The translations under genes were made by a program, and so were the position numbers. The notes under the pieces are model-generated. The model did not search any database. It saw only the letters and a program-made list of their open reading frames with translations, and had not been told where the DNA came from. Below, piece after piece: positions 34,759 to 42,367 of a DNA stretch of 64,000 nucleotides. This DNA is from Hymenobacter sp. UV11 (lineage in GTDB: Bacteria; Bacteroidota; Bacteroidia; Cytophagales; Hymenobacteraceae), in contig NZ_SRII01000008.1 of NCBI RefSeq assembly GCF_004684095.1, positions 234,305 through 298,304 of the forward strand. Direction: 5' to 3'. The number at the start of each line of letters is the position of its first letter. The first letter of the stretch is position 1.

Positions 34759-34778
34759 CCTACCCCCGCTGGGGTAGG
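34759..34778. repeat. octamer pair forming a small hairpin
   Basis: CCTACCCC (34759-34766) and GGGGTAGG (34771-34778) face each other with a 4-nt loop, 32 nt before cheW, with T6 eight bases downstream. It could act as a weak attenuator between the receptor gene and cheW. Confidence 0.6.
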
Positions 34779-34809
34779 GCAAGCAAGTTTTTTGATTTAA
34801 ATTTTTCTC

Positions 34810-35415
34810 ATGGCTGATTCTGCTGCTGCCCGCCCGGCGGCTACTGCTGGCCGGGCAGCTCCGGCTGCTCCCGAAGCAGTCGTCCAGCTTATCGTCTTTC
34901 GCCTGGGCGATGAAGACTACGGTATTCGTATCGAGCAAGTAAAGGAGGTAACGATTACGCCCGACGTAGTGCGGATGCCCAAAACGCCGCCTTTTATTAA
35001 AGGCATTGCCAACCTGCGCGGCGATATTATTGCCATTGTGGACCTGGAAGAGCGGTTTCAGCTGCGGCCGGCCGGTCGGCCGGTACCCGAATTTTCTTAC
35101 ACCCTGGCCGTGGAGGCGCCCGACTACATCCTGGGCCTGATGGTGCGCGAGGTGCCCCGCCCGGTTACGATTCCAGTGAGCCTCATCGAGCCGGCCCCGG
35201 AATTTGTGCAGGACAGCGGCCAGCGCGAAAAATACCTGGAGGGTATTGCCAAGCTACCTGGTAGCCAAGACGTGATTATCGTGCTGGACATGCCCAAGCT
35301 CCTTACCCCTAGCGAGATAATGCGCCTACCCGGCGGCCCGGCCGAGGCCCCGGCCAAGTCGGCCAAAAAAGCCGCCACCGGCCCCGATGCACCCTCGGCC
35401 CCCGAAACGCCGTAG
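34810..35415 (+). CDS. cheW: CheW adaptor
   Basis: A 201-residue CheW. The core (about 25-165) includes VQLIVFRLGDEDYGIRIEQVKEV, FIKGIANLRGDIIAIVDLEERF and DVIIVLDMPKLL. Ala/Pro/Lys-rich tails precede and follow it. CheW couples receptor hairpins to the CheA kinase. The ATG at 34810 is 76 nt after the receptor gene, and all five genes face the same way, so one operon is likely. Confidence 0.95.
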   Translation: MADSAAARPAATAGRAAPAAPEAVVQLIVFRLGDEDYGIRIEQVKEVTITPDVVRMPKTPPFIKGIANLRGDIIAIVDLEERFQLRPAGRPVPEFSYTLAVEAPDYILGLMVREVPRPVTIPVSLIEPAPEFVQDSGQREKYLEGIAKLPGSQDVIIVLDMPKLLTPSEIMRLPGGPAEAPAKSAKKAATGPDAPSAPETP

Positions 35416-35477
35416 AGTGACCAGCCGGCCCACGTTGCCGGCTCCCTTTATTTTTCACTTCAAGATTCTGATTGTAC

Positions 35478-35858
35478 ATGAATAAGCGCATTCTCATCGT
35501 CGATGACTCGTTCTATATGCGGACGATGCTCAAGAATATGCTCACCGATGCCGGCTACGACGTAGTGGGCGAGGCCGCCAACGGCCAGCAGGCCCTGGAA
35601 ATGGCCGTGGCTACGAATCCCGACCTGATTACCCTCGACGTTATCCTGCCCGATAATACCGGCCTGGACGTGCTCAAAGGCATTCGCCAGCAGCAGCCCG
35701 ATGCTAAAGTGGTCATGTGCTCGGCCGTGGGCCAGGAAACCATTGTGAATGAGGCCATTGAAAATGGCGCCTTGGCCTACATCGTGAAGCCCTTCTCGGA
35801 AGAGCGCGTGCTGGAGATTGTGGGCAGCGCCCTGCAAGGCGACGGCTCGCTTGCCTAA
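35478..35858 (+). CDS. cheY: CheY-like single-domain response regulator
   Basis: A 126-residue receiver domain starting at ATG 35478. Acidic pocket Asp9-Asp10, phospho-acceptor Asp54 (ITLDVILP), switch Ser in VMCSAVGQ and Lys in IVKPFSEE are present. With no output domain it should transmit the CheA signal by binding a target. No FliM or motor gene is in the window; in a gliding or sessile bacterium the target would be different. The following 207 nt show no gene. Confidence 0.95.
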   Translation: MNKRILIVDDSFYMRTMLKNMLTDAGYDVVGEAANGQQALEMAVATNPDLITLDVILPDNTGLDVLKGIRQQQPDAKVVMCSAVGQETIVNEAIENGALAYIVKPFSEERVLEIVGSALQGDGSLA

Positions 35859-36065
35859 CGTACCCCTGCCAGTAGTTGGGCGGGTAGCTCATTACCCGCT
35901 CATCTTCTCTAACTTACCAGTAGTCTTGCTTCCATCTCTGCCCGCTTCTCTTCTTGCTAGCACTTGGCCCGGCGTGCCCGGTAGCCTCAGGTGGCCTCTT
36001 GCGGCCGGCCCAGGCCTGGTGAGGGGGGTAGGGGTTTTTTGTAGCCACTCCCTAACCTGTTGGCT

Positions 36066-37721
36066 ATGAAATCACGCGAGCAGGAATACCGGGAGTTGTT
36101 CATGGCCGAAGCGCTGGAGTACTACGACGCTATGTCGCGGCACCTCAGCGAATTGGAGCGCAACCCGCAGGATGTGGCTGCGCTCAATGAGCTTTTTCGG
36201 CTCATGCACAACCTCAAGGCTAACGCCCGTGCCATGGGTTTCGTCGATATGGGCGAAGTTGCCCACAAGATGGAAACCCTGTTTGGGCAGATTCGGGGGC
36301 AGGAACGCGCCTTTACCGGTACGCTGGTAACGCTCACCTTCCGGGCCGTCGACATTCTGGGCAATATGATTCGGGCCGTGGGCGCGGGCCAGGAATCAGT
36401 TGATGATAAGGCGCTGATTGAAAACCTGGAGCGCTTTATTCAGGGCCAGGAGCCTATTGAAACCCAGGCCAAACCCACCGAGGAAGAGGCCGAAACCGAT
36501 GCCGCCCGCAAGCTGGAGCTGTCGGACCTGGTATACATCCCGGTCAAAAAGCTCGATAAACTCCTCAACCTGGTGGGGGAATTGGTCATTGACCGGGACC
36601 GGATTCTAACCCTCGCGGCCGAGCTGAACAGCCCGGCGCTCCGGGCCACTGCCCAGCACTTGTTCCGCATTTCCGACGATTTGCAGTACTCCGTGATGGA
36701 TGTGCGCCTGGTAGGGGCCGGGGTGCTACTCAACAAATTTCCGCGGGTAGTGCGCGACGTCGCCGCCTCCGAAGAAAAGCAAGTCGAGCTAACGCTGGCG
36801 GGCCAGGATGTGCAGATTGACCGCAACGTATTGCAGCTCATCACCGATGCGCTGCTTCACATTGTGCGCAATGCCGTTAGCCACGGTCTCGAAGGCCCCG
36901 ACGACCGCAAGGCCGCCGGCAAGCCCGCCATCGGCCAATTAAGCATCTCGGCCCTAACGGAGCGTGATGATGTGCTGGTGCAGGTGCAGGACGACGGCCG
37001 GGGTATCAACACCGAAGCCGTGCGTAAAAAGGCCATTCGCAAGGGGGTAGTAACGGCCGAAGCCGCTGCCCTGCTCGACGAGGAAGGCGTGTGGGCACTG
37101 CTGTTTGAGCCGGGCTTCTCGATGGCAGAGCAGATAACCGAAATCTCGGGCCGGGGCGTGGGTCTCGATGTAGTGAAGCTGGCCATTGACTCGTTGGGCG
37201 GCCGCCTGCGCGTAGCATCGGAACTGGGCAAAGGCACTACCTTCACGCTGGTCCTGCCCACCTCCATTGCCGTAAAGGGTGCCCTGCTTATTGAGTTGGA
37301 CGCCCGCGCCTACGCCGTGCCGTTGCTGCACACTGACACGGTACTGGCTCTGGCCAACGACCAGATATTCGCAGTCGGGGGCATGCTGATGACGCGGGTC
37401 CAGGAAGAAAATGTGCCGCTGGTGAACCTGCGGCAGCTGCTTTACGCTGAAGGCGACGAGCAGCTACCCCGTGCTACGCGCACCGAACTGCCCACCGATG
37501 GCAGCCGGCTGCAAGTGCTGGTGGTGAGCTACGGCAACCGGCGCCTAGGGCTAATCATCGACCGTTTCCTGCGCCAGCAGAATATCGTGGTAAAATCGTT
37601 GAGTAAGCCCCTCGATACCATTGACCTTTTTGGGGGCGTTACGCTGCTGGGCAGCGGCCAGCTCTGCCTGGTGCTGGACGTACCTGCCTTAACCCGGCTA
37701 TTTCTGGCCAAACGACCCTGA
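36066..37721 (+). CDS. cheA: CheA histidine kinase
   Basis: A 551-residue kinase from ATG 36066. The P1/Hpt domain has phospho-acceptor His48 in FRLMHNLKANARAMGF, a sequence less canonical than HSLKG. A P2 domain is missing or very short, then come the dimerisation helices (KKLDKLLNLVGELVIDRDRI), the HATPase domain with N box (IVRNAVSHGLE), G1 (VQDDGRGI) and G2 (GRGVGLDVVK), and a C-terminal CheW-like domain. The lack of P2 implies direct CheY docking. The spacing to cheC is 72 nt. Confidence 0.95.
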   Translation: MKSREQEYRELFMAEALEYYDAMSRHLSELERNPQDVAALNELFRLMHNLKANARAMGFVDMGEVAHKMETLFGQIRGQERAFTGTLVTLTFRAVDILGNMIRAVGAGQESVDDKALIENLERFIQGQEPIETQAKPTEEEAETDAARKLELSDLVYIPVKKLDKLLNLVGELVIDRDRILTLAAELNSPALRATAQHLFRISDDLQYSVMDVRLVGAGVLLNKFPRVVRDVAASEEKQVELTLAGQDVQIDRNVLQLITDALLHIVRNAVSHGLEGPDDRKAAGKPAIGQLSISALTERDDVLVQVQDDGRGINTEAVRKKAIRKGVVTAEAAALLDEEGVWALLFEPGFSMAEQITEISGRGVGLDVVKLAIDSLGGRLRVASELGKGTTFTLVLPTSIAVKGALLIELDARAYAVPLLHTDTVLALANDQIFAVGGMLMTRVQEENVPLVNLRQLLYAEGDEQLPRATRTELPTDGSRLQVLVVSYGNRRLGLIIDRFLRQQNIVVKSLSKPLDTIDLFGGVTLLGSGQLCLVLDVPALTRLFLAKRP

Positions 37722-37793
37722 CTTTAGCCACGCTCTGTCTTTTTTCGTATTACCTTGCTGGCCTTGGCCGCCGCTGCTACGTACCAAGCTGTT

Positions 37794-38432
37794 ATGACTT
37801 TATCAATGAATGAGTTAGAACGCGATATTATTCGCGAAATTCTGAATATTGGCTTGGCGCGGGCGGCGGATAGCTTTGCTATTATTGCCCAGGAGCGGGT
37901 AATGCTGGAAGTACCTAACCTGGATTTGCTGCCCAGCACTAGCATCATTGAGCGGGTGCGCGAGTATCAGACGCGCTACGTGGCCATTCAGAGCGACATT
38001 CGGGGTGATTTCAACGGCTCAACGTTCATGTTTTTCTCGGGGCAGCACATCCAGCGCCTCTCCCGCGTCTGCCTGCGCATGCAAGTGACAGATTCGCTGC
38101 AGCTGGATGAATTACAAGAGTCGCTGCTACTAGAAATAAGCAATATCATTACGGGTGCCTTGGTAACGCAGCTTGCTAATATTCTGAAGGCTAATATCTA
38201 CGGTGCTCCTCCACTAGCTCCTACCGGCGACTTGGCCACTGCGCTGCAAAGCCTGATGCCAGACCCCGAAGCCTTGCAACCTCTCATTTTTTCTGTTATT
38301 ACCCAGTTCTCCGATAAAGAAAATTCGGTCGAGCTGCCCCTCATGCTGTTTTTTGACCGGGCAACTTTTGAGAAGATTCTGGAGATAATTCGGACCTACG
38401 ATTTTTTAGGTAAGACCCAATCGGCAGCCTAG
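37794..38432 (+). CDS. CheC-like chemotaxis phosphatase
   Basis: A 212-residue protein starting at ATG 37794 (MTLSMNELERDIIRE). It has two CheC-type helices with the catalytic E-x2-N pattern: Glu15-Asn18 (REILN) and Glu114-Asn117 (LEISN). The two-fold pseudosymmetry and position in a che cluster support a CheY-P phosphatase. CheC normally works with the deamidase CheD, which is absent here. It could also act on another receiver. Confidence 0.85.
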   Translation: MTLSMNELERDIIREILNIGLARAADSFAIIAQERVMLEVPNLDLLPSTSIIERVREYQTRYVAIQSDIRGDFNGSTFMFFSGQHIQRLSRVCLRMQVTDSLQLDELQESLLLEISNIITGALVTQLANILKANIYGAPPLAPTGDLATALQSLMPDPEALQPLIFSVITQFSDKENSVELPLMLFFDRATFEKILEIIRTYDFLGKTQSAA

Positions 38433-38539
38433 TAGCAAGAGTACTACTTAGCGCCAATGGCTACTTAAACGCTTGGCAACTACTATTTTTTTAAATTTTT
38501 ACGCCACCAAGTGCCCCGCGCTTGGTGTTCTTTTTTACC

Positions 38540-39652
38540 GTGTCTGAATCAACTCTCGCGCAAAAAATTGCCAACTTTGACCCTAACGCACTCGGCGATG
38601 TCGCTGGTGGCTTGTTTGGCCTGCCCTTCACCCCGGAAGAGGCCCAGGTAGTGGTGGTGCCCGTGCCGTGGGAGGTAACCGTGAGCTACCGCGCTGGCAC
38701 GGCCCTGGGTCCAGAAGCTATGCGCGCGGCCTCGCTGCAAGTGGACCTCTACGACCCCGACCTGCCCGAGGCCTGGAAGCTGGGCCTGGCTATGGAAGAC
38801 GAAGATGAGGCCATTGCCCAAACCAGCCGCGAGCTGCGCCCTATTGCCGCCGATTATATTGGCTGGCTCGAAGCAGGGCAGCCCCAAGAAGGGGCGGCTA
38901 CCCATAGCAATGTACCCGCTCGCATCACGGCTGAGGGTGACAAGCTAATTCAGTGGCTGAAAAACAAAACCGGTGCGCTGCTCGACGCCGGCAAGGCCGT
39001 AGCCGTGCTCGGCGGCGACCACAGCACCCCGCTGGGCTTCCTGCACGCCCTGGCCGAGCGCCACCCCGATGGCTTTGGCATTCTGCAAATTGATGCGCAT
39101 TGCGACCTGCGCCCGGCCTACGAGGGTTTTCAGTACTCGCACGCCAGCATTATGTACAATGCCTTGCAGCTGCCCGCCGTAAAAAAGCTGGTGCAGGTAG
39201 GCATTCGCGATATGTGCCAGCAGGAAGCTGACCTCATCGAACATTCGGTGGGTAGGGTGGCCTTATTCGGCCAGCGCTTTATGAGCGAAGAGAAATTCGC
39301 TAAGAAATCCTGGAAGAAGGTGTGTGGTAAAATAATTGCCCAACTACCTCAGAAAGTATACATTAGCTTTGATATTGACGGGCTGGACCCCAAGCTGTGC
39401 CCCGGTACCGGCACGCCCGTGCCCGGCGGCCTGGAGTTTGACGAGGCTACCTACCTGCTGCGCATGATAGTGCGCTCGGGCCGTACCATTATTGGCCTGG
39501 ACCTCAACGAGGTAGCGCCCGGCGATACGGAGTGGAACGCCATCGTGGGCGCGCGCCTGCTGTTTCAGCTTTGCAACTGGATGGCCGTATCGCAGGGCCG
39601 CCTGGTAGCTAAAGGCGTGGAAGGCGCCGAAGAAAAGAAGCTTAAAAAGTAA
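38540..39652 (+). CDS. ureohydrolase (arginase/agmatinase/formimidoylglutamase family)
   Basis: About 370 residues; no ATG start is available, so I choose GTG 38540 (VSESTLAQKI), with TTG 38522 and GTG 38525 as alternatives. The binuclear manganese site is complete: GGDHS, DAHCDLR and SFDIDGLDP, with PVPGGLE before the last helices. The enzyme hydrolyses a guanidino compound, releasing urea or formamide. A 60-residue insertion before GGDHS is unlike short agmatinases and recalls Bacteroidota formimidoylglutamase-like members. Substrate uncertain. Confidence 0.88.
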   Translation: MSESTLAQKIANFDPNALGDVAGGLFGLPFTPEEAQVVVVPVPWEVTVSYRAGTALGPEAMRAASLQVDLYDPDLPEAWKLGLAMEDEDEAIAQTSRELRPIAADYIGWLEAGQPQEGAATHSNVPARITAEGDKLIQWLKNKTGALLDAGKAVAVLGGDHSTPLGFLHALAERHPDGFGILQIDAHCDLRPAYEGFQYSHASIMYNALQLPAVKKLVQVGIRDMCQQEADLIEHSVGRVALFGQRFMSEEKFAKKSWKKVCGKIIAQLPQKVYISFDIDGLDPKLCPGTGTPVPGGLEFDEATYLLRMIVRSGRTIIGLDLNEVAPGDTEWNAIVGARLLFQLCNWMAVSQGRLVAKGVEGAEEKKLKK

Positions 39653-39705
39653 GGCGCAAACTGCTTTTTCAGCTACTATCAATCAGCAAACCAGCACCTT
39701 AAAAA

Positions 39706-40044
39706 ATGGGCAAGATTCTTATCAAATTCATTCTCACGGCCGTGCTTACTTACGGCCTGGCGCAGGTACTTCCCAACGTGCGCCTCGATGGCGTGGGTAG
39801 CGCGGCCATTCTGGTCATCGTGATGGGCCTGCTCAATGCCACAGTGAAGCCAATTCTCAAGATAATCGGCTTCCCAATTACAGTCCTCACGCTGGGTATT
39901 TTCCTGCTCGTTATCAATGTCATCATCGTCAAGCTGGCCGACTTCCTGATGAGCAGCTTCGCCGTTAGCGGCTTTCTAAGCGCCTTGCTTTTCAGCGTGG
40001 CCCTGTCGCTGGTAACGACGGTGGTGGACATGGTAATCGACTAG
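39706..40044 (+). CDS. four-helix membrane protein, phage-holin family 4 superfamily
   Basis: A 112-residue protein with four hydrophobic segments (about 5-23, 31-48, 54-75 and 86-108) and the motif GLLNATVKPILKIIGFPITVLTLGIF which marks the PF04020-type family. Despite the name, these are common chromosomal membrane proteins without a proven holin role. It shares a bidirectional hairpin with murA. Confidence 0.85.
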   Translation: MGKILIKFILTAVLTYGLAQVLPNVRLDGVGSAAILVIVMGLLNATVKPILKIIGFPITVLTLGIFLLVINVIIVKLADFLMSSFAVSGFLSALLFSVALSLVTTVVDMVID

Positions 40045-40055
40045 CTTACCCAGCT

Positions 40056-40111
40056 AGCTTAAACGAAGAAAGGCCCGCGGTTGCTACCGCGAGCCTTTCT
40101 TCGTTTAAGCT
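40056..40111. terminator. long bidirectional hairpin between convergent genes
   Basis: Arms 40056-40074 and 40093-40111 are perfect 19-bp reverse complements, with a further inner CGCGG/CCGCG stem. It lies between the holin-like gene and murA stop codons. No long T-run follows. Confidence 0.8.
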
Positions 40112-40119
40112 ACGCTGCG

Positions 40120-41427
40120 CTATACGCGCTTGATATCGGCTCCGAGCGCGTTCAGGCGCTCATCGATGTTCTGGTAGCCGCGGTCAATCTGCTCTACGTT
40201 GAGGATTTTGCTGGTGCCATCGGCGCTGAGGGCGGCAATGAGCAGCGCTACCCCCGCCCGAATGTCGGGAGACGACATAGTGATGCCGTGCAGTTGCTTT
40301 TGGCGGTCGAGGCCAATAACCGTGGCGCGGTGTGGGTCGCAAAGAATAATCTGCGCGCCCATGTCGATGAGCTTGTCCACGAAGAAAAGGCGCGACTCAA
40401 ACATCTTCTGGTGAATGAGCACCGTGCCGCGGGCCTGCGTGGCTACTACCAGGATAATGCTCAGCAAATCAGGCGTAAAGCCCGGCCAGGTATGGTCGCT
40501 CACCGTGAGGATGGAGCCGTCTAGATACGTGCCAATCTGGTAGTGCTCCTGGGCTGGCACGAAAATATCATCGCCCCGAAATTCGAGTTGAATGCCCAGC
40601 TTGCGAAACGTATCGGGAATAATACCCAGCTCCGGAATCTGGCAGTCCTTGATGGTGATTTCGGAGCCCGTCATGGCTGCCAGGCCGATGAAAGAGCCGA
40701 TTTCAATCATGTCGGGCAGCATGCGGTGCTCGGTGCCGCCCAGGCTCCCTACCCCCTCAACCGTGAGCAAGTTGGAGCCAATGCCCTGAATCTTAGCGCC
40801 CATGCGCACCAGCATGCGGCACAGCTGCTGCAAGTAGGGCTCGCACGCGGCGTTGTAGATGGTCGTGGTGCCCTCGGCCAGCACGGCGGCCATCACGATG
40901 TTGGCAGTGCCGGTTACGCTGGCCTCGTCGAGCAACATCGAGGCGCCTTGCAATTTGCCGCCGGGTACGCTAAGGCGGTAGAAGTCAGTGCCTTCCAGCG
41001 TGAGCTGGCCACCAAGCTTTTCGAGCCCTACAAAGTGCGTATCGAGGGGCCGGCGGCCAATCTTGTCGCCGCCGGGCTTGGGCAGTTGGGCGCGGCCGTA
41101 GCGCGCCAGCAGCGGGCCCAGTATCATCACGGAGCCGCGTAGCTCGCGGGCCTGGGCCACAAACTCGGGCGTGTCGAGGTAGTCGAGGTGCACGTCTTCG
41201 GCCTGAAACCGGTAGGTATCGGGGGCCAGGCGGCCCACTTTCACCCCCATGTCGCGCAGCAGCTCGATGAGCTTGTTCACGTCCCGGATATTGGGCACGT
41301 TGCTGATAGTGATGGGCTCAGCGCTAAGCAACACTGCGCACAGAATCTGGAGCGCCTCATTCTTAGCTCCTTGGGGAATAATTTCCCCGTGCAGCTTTTG
41401 TCCGCCGCGCACTTCAAATGCAGCCAT
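40120..41427 (-). CDS. murA: UDP-N-acetylglucosamine 1-carboxyvinyltransferase
   Basis: A 435-residue enolpyruvyl transferase that starts peptidoglycan synthesis in the cytoplasm. Substrate motifs QGAKNEALQ (Lys22) and RELRGSVM are present. The active-site loop reads GGDKIGRRPLDTH, so the usual catalytic Cys (GGCxIGARP) is Asp121. Asp is the natural residue in several lineages and makes the enzyme insensitive to fosfomycin. The gene heads a leftward group; the DUF4290 gene lies upstream. Confidence 0.97.
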   Translation of the reverse strand: MAAFEVRGGQKLHGEIIPQGAKNEALQILCAVLLSAEPITISNVPNIRDVNKLIELLRDMGVKVGRLAPDTYRFQAEDVHLDYLDTPEFVAQARELRGSVMILGPLLARYGRAQLPKPGGDKIGRRPLDTHFVGLEKLGGQLTLEGTDFYRLSVPGGKLQGASMLLDEASVTGTANIVMAAVLAEGTTTIYNAACEPYLQQLCRMLVRMGAKIQGIGSNLLTVEGVGSLGGTEHRMLPDMIEIGSFIGLAAMTGSEITIKDCQIPELGIIPDTFRKLGIQLEFRGDDIFVPAQEHYQIGTYLDGSILTVSDHTWPGFTPDLLSIILVVATQARGTVLIHQKMFESRLFFVDKLIDMGAQIILCDPHRATVIGLDRQKQLHGITMSSPDIRAGVALLIAALSADGTSKILNVEQIDRGYQNIDERLNALGADIKRV

Positions 41428-41434
41428 TCTTTTT

Positions 41435-41469
41435 CAATTAACAATTAACAATGAGCAATCAGCAACTGG
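41435..41469. repeat. CAATTAA-type heptad repeat
   Basis: Five adjacent 7-nt units starting with CAA (two exact CAATTAA, then CAATGAG, CAATCAG, CAACTGG) lie in the 80-nt spacer just before murA. Confidence 0.92.
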
Positions 41470-41507
41470 TTAAGGACGGATAGTCTTTGGCCAATTGGGC
41501 TGCAAAG

Positions 41508-42263
41508 CTACTGCGGCGGCTGTTGCGGCTCGGAGCGAAATTTTTTGCTGCGCTTTTTATCGCGCTTTTTTCCGTTGCTACCGCCATTGCCGAAGCTCGT
41601 GCTGCCTTCGGGCCGGTCGGTGCGGCGGTCCCGGGCATCGCGGCTGCTGCTTTGGCCGCTGGGGCGGGGGGTAGGGCTGGCCGCCGTAGTTGGCAGCGCC
41701 GCCAGCTCAAAGAGCCCCTGGTCCGCCACTGCCTGCGCATCCAGCTTCAGCTGCCCGCCCGATAGCTCGCCCAGGTGCCGGATAATGGTCACATCCTTAG
41801 CATTTTCCTTGTTGTGCTGGCGATACAGAAACTTCATCGTGCGCCCAATCTGGGTGGCGGCCTGCTCGCGCTCCGCCGCGTCCGTAAGGGTCAGCGCCTT
41901 GGCAATGAGGGCCTCAATGCCGCGGCCATAGGCTTTGAGCTTGGGCGCTTGGCGCGGGTATTCCAAGCGCTGAGGCTTGGCTTGGTACAGGCGCGGTGGC
42001 GTCAGGGGCACGGGCGCATCCAGGGCCACTTCGGTGCCTGCCAGTGCGTGCAGGTGGTTCCAAAGGCGCGTCTGAATCTCGGGCACATCGCGTAGGCTGG
42101 GCCGCAGGCGGAGCATCATCTGCACGATGCCGGCGGCGCGGCGCGTGCGCTCGGCCACGTCCTCAATCTGAGCCAGGCCCTGGATGAGCTGGTAAGTGCT
42201 TTGCCCGTATTCGCGCACCAGCAGTTGCAGGTGGAAGGGCAGGGTAGGGGGTATTTCTTGCAT
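41508..42263 (-). CDS. DUF4290-family protein
   Basis: A 251-residue cytoplasmic protein. The segment LVREYGQSTYQLIQGLAQIEDVAERTRRAAGIVQMM and LKAYGRGIEALIAKAL match DUF4290, a Bacteroidota family usually found next to murA, as here. The C-terminal 65 residues are disordered, rich in Ser/Arg/Gly/Lys, ending KKRDKKRSKKFRSE, which may bind RNA or DNA. Function is unknown; conserved location suggests an envelope-growth role. Confidence 0.87.
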   Translation of the reverse strand: MQEIPPTLPFHLQLLVREYGQSTYQLIQGLAQIEDVAERTRRAAGIVQMMLRLRPSLRDVPEIQTRLWNHLHALAGTEVALDAPVPLTPPRLYQAKPQRLEYPRQAPKLKAYGRGIEALIAKALTLTDAAEREQAATQIGRTMKFLYRQHNKENAKDVTIIRHLGELSGGQLKLDAQAVADQGLFELAALPTTAASPTPRPSGQSSSRDARDRRTDRPEGSTSFGNGGSNGKKRDKKRSKKFRSEPQQPPQ

Positions 42264-42280
42264 GTATAATTAAGATAATT

Positions 42281-42367
42281 TAGCGCGGAGTTTCGCAGGG
42301 TCGGCAGAGTGTCCGGAGGAGAGTATCACTTCGCGAAAATCTGTCAACCCTGCGAAACTCTGCGCTA
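42281..42367. repeat. 21-bp inverted repeat overlapping the helicase stop
   Basis: Arms 42281-42301 and 42347-42367 match at 20 of 21 positions. The TAG stop of the helicase gene (42365-42367) lies in the right arm. It shares the CTCTGCG word with 14457-14484. Confidence 0.9.

Noticed and set aside
39706..40044. Prophage remnant suggested by a holin-family protein
   Set aside because: The family is common on chromosomes and no other phage gene is near.
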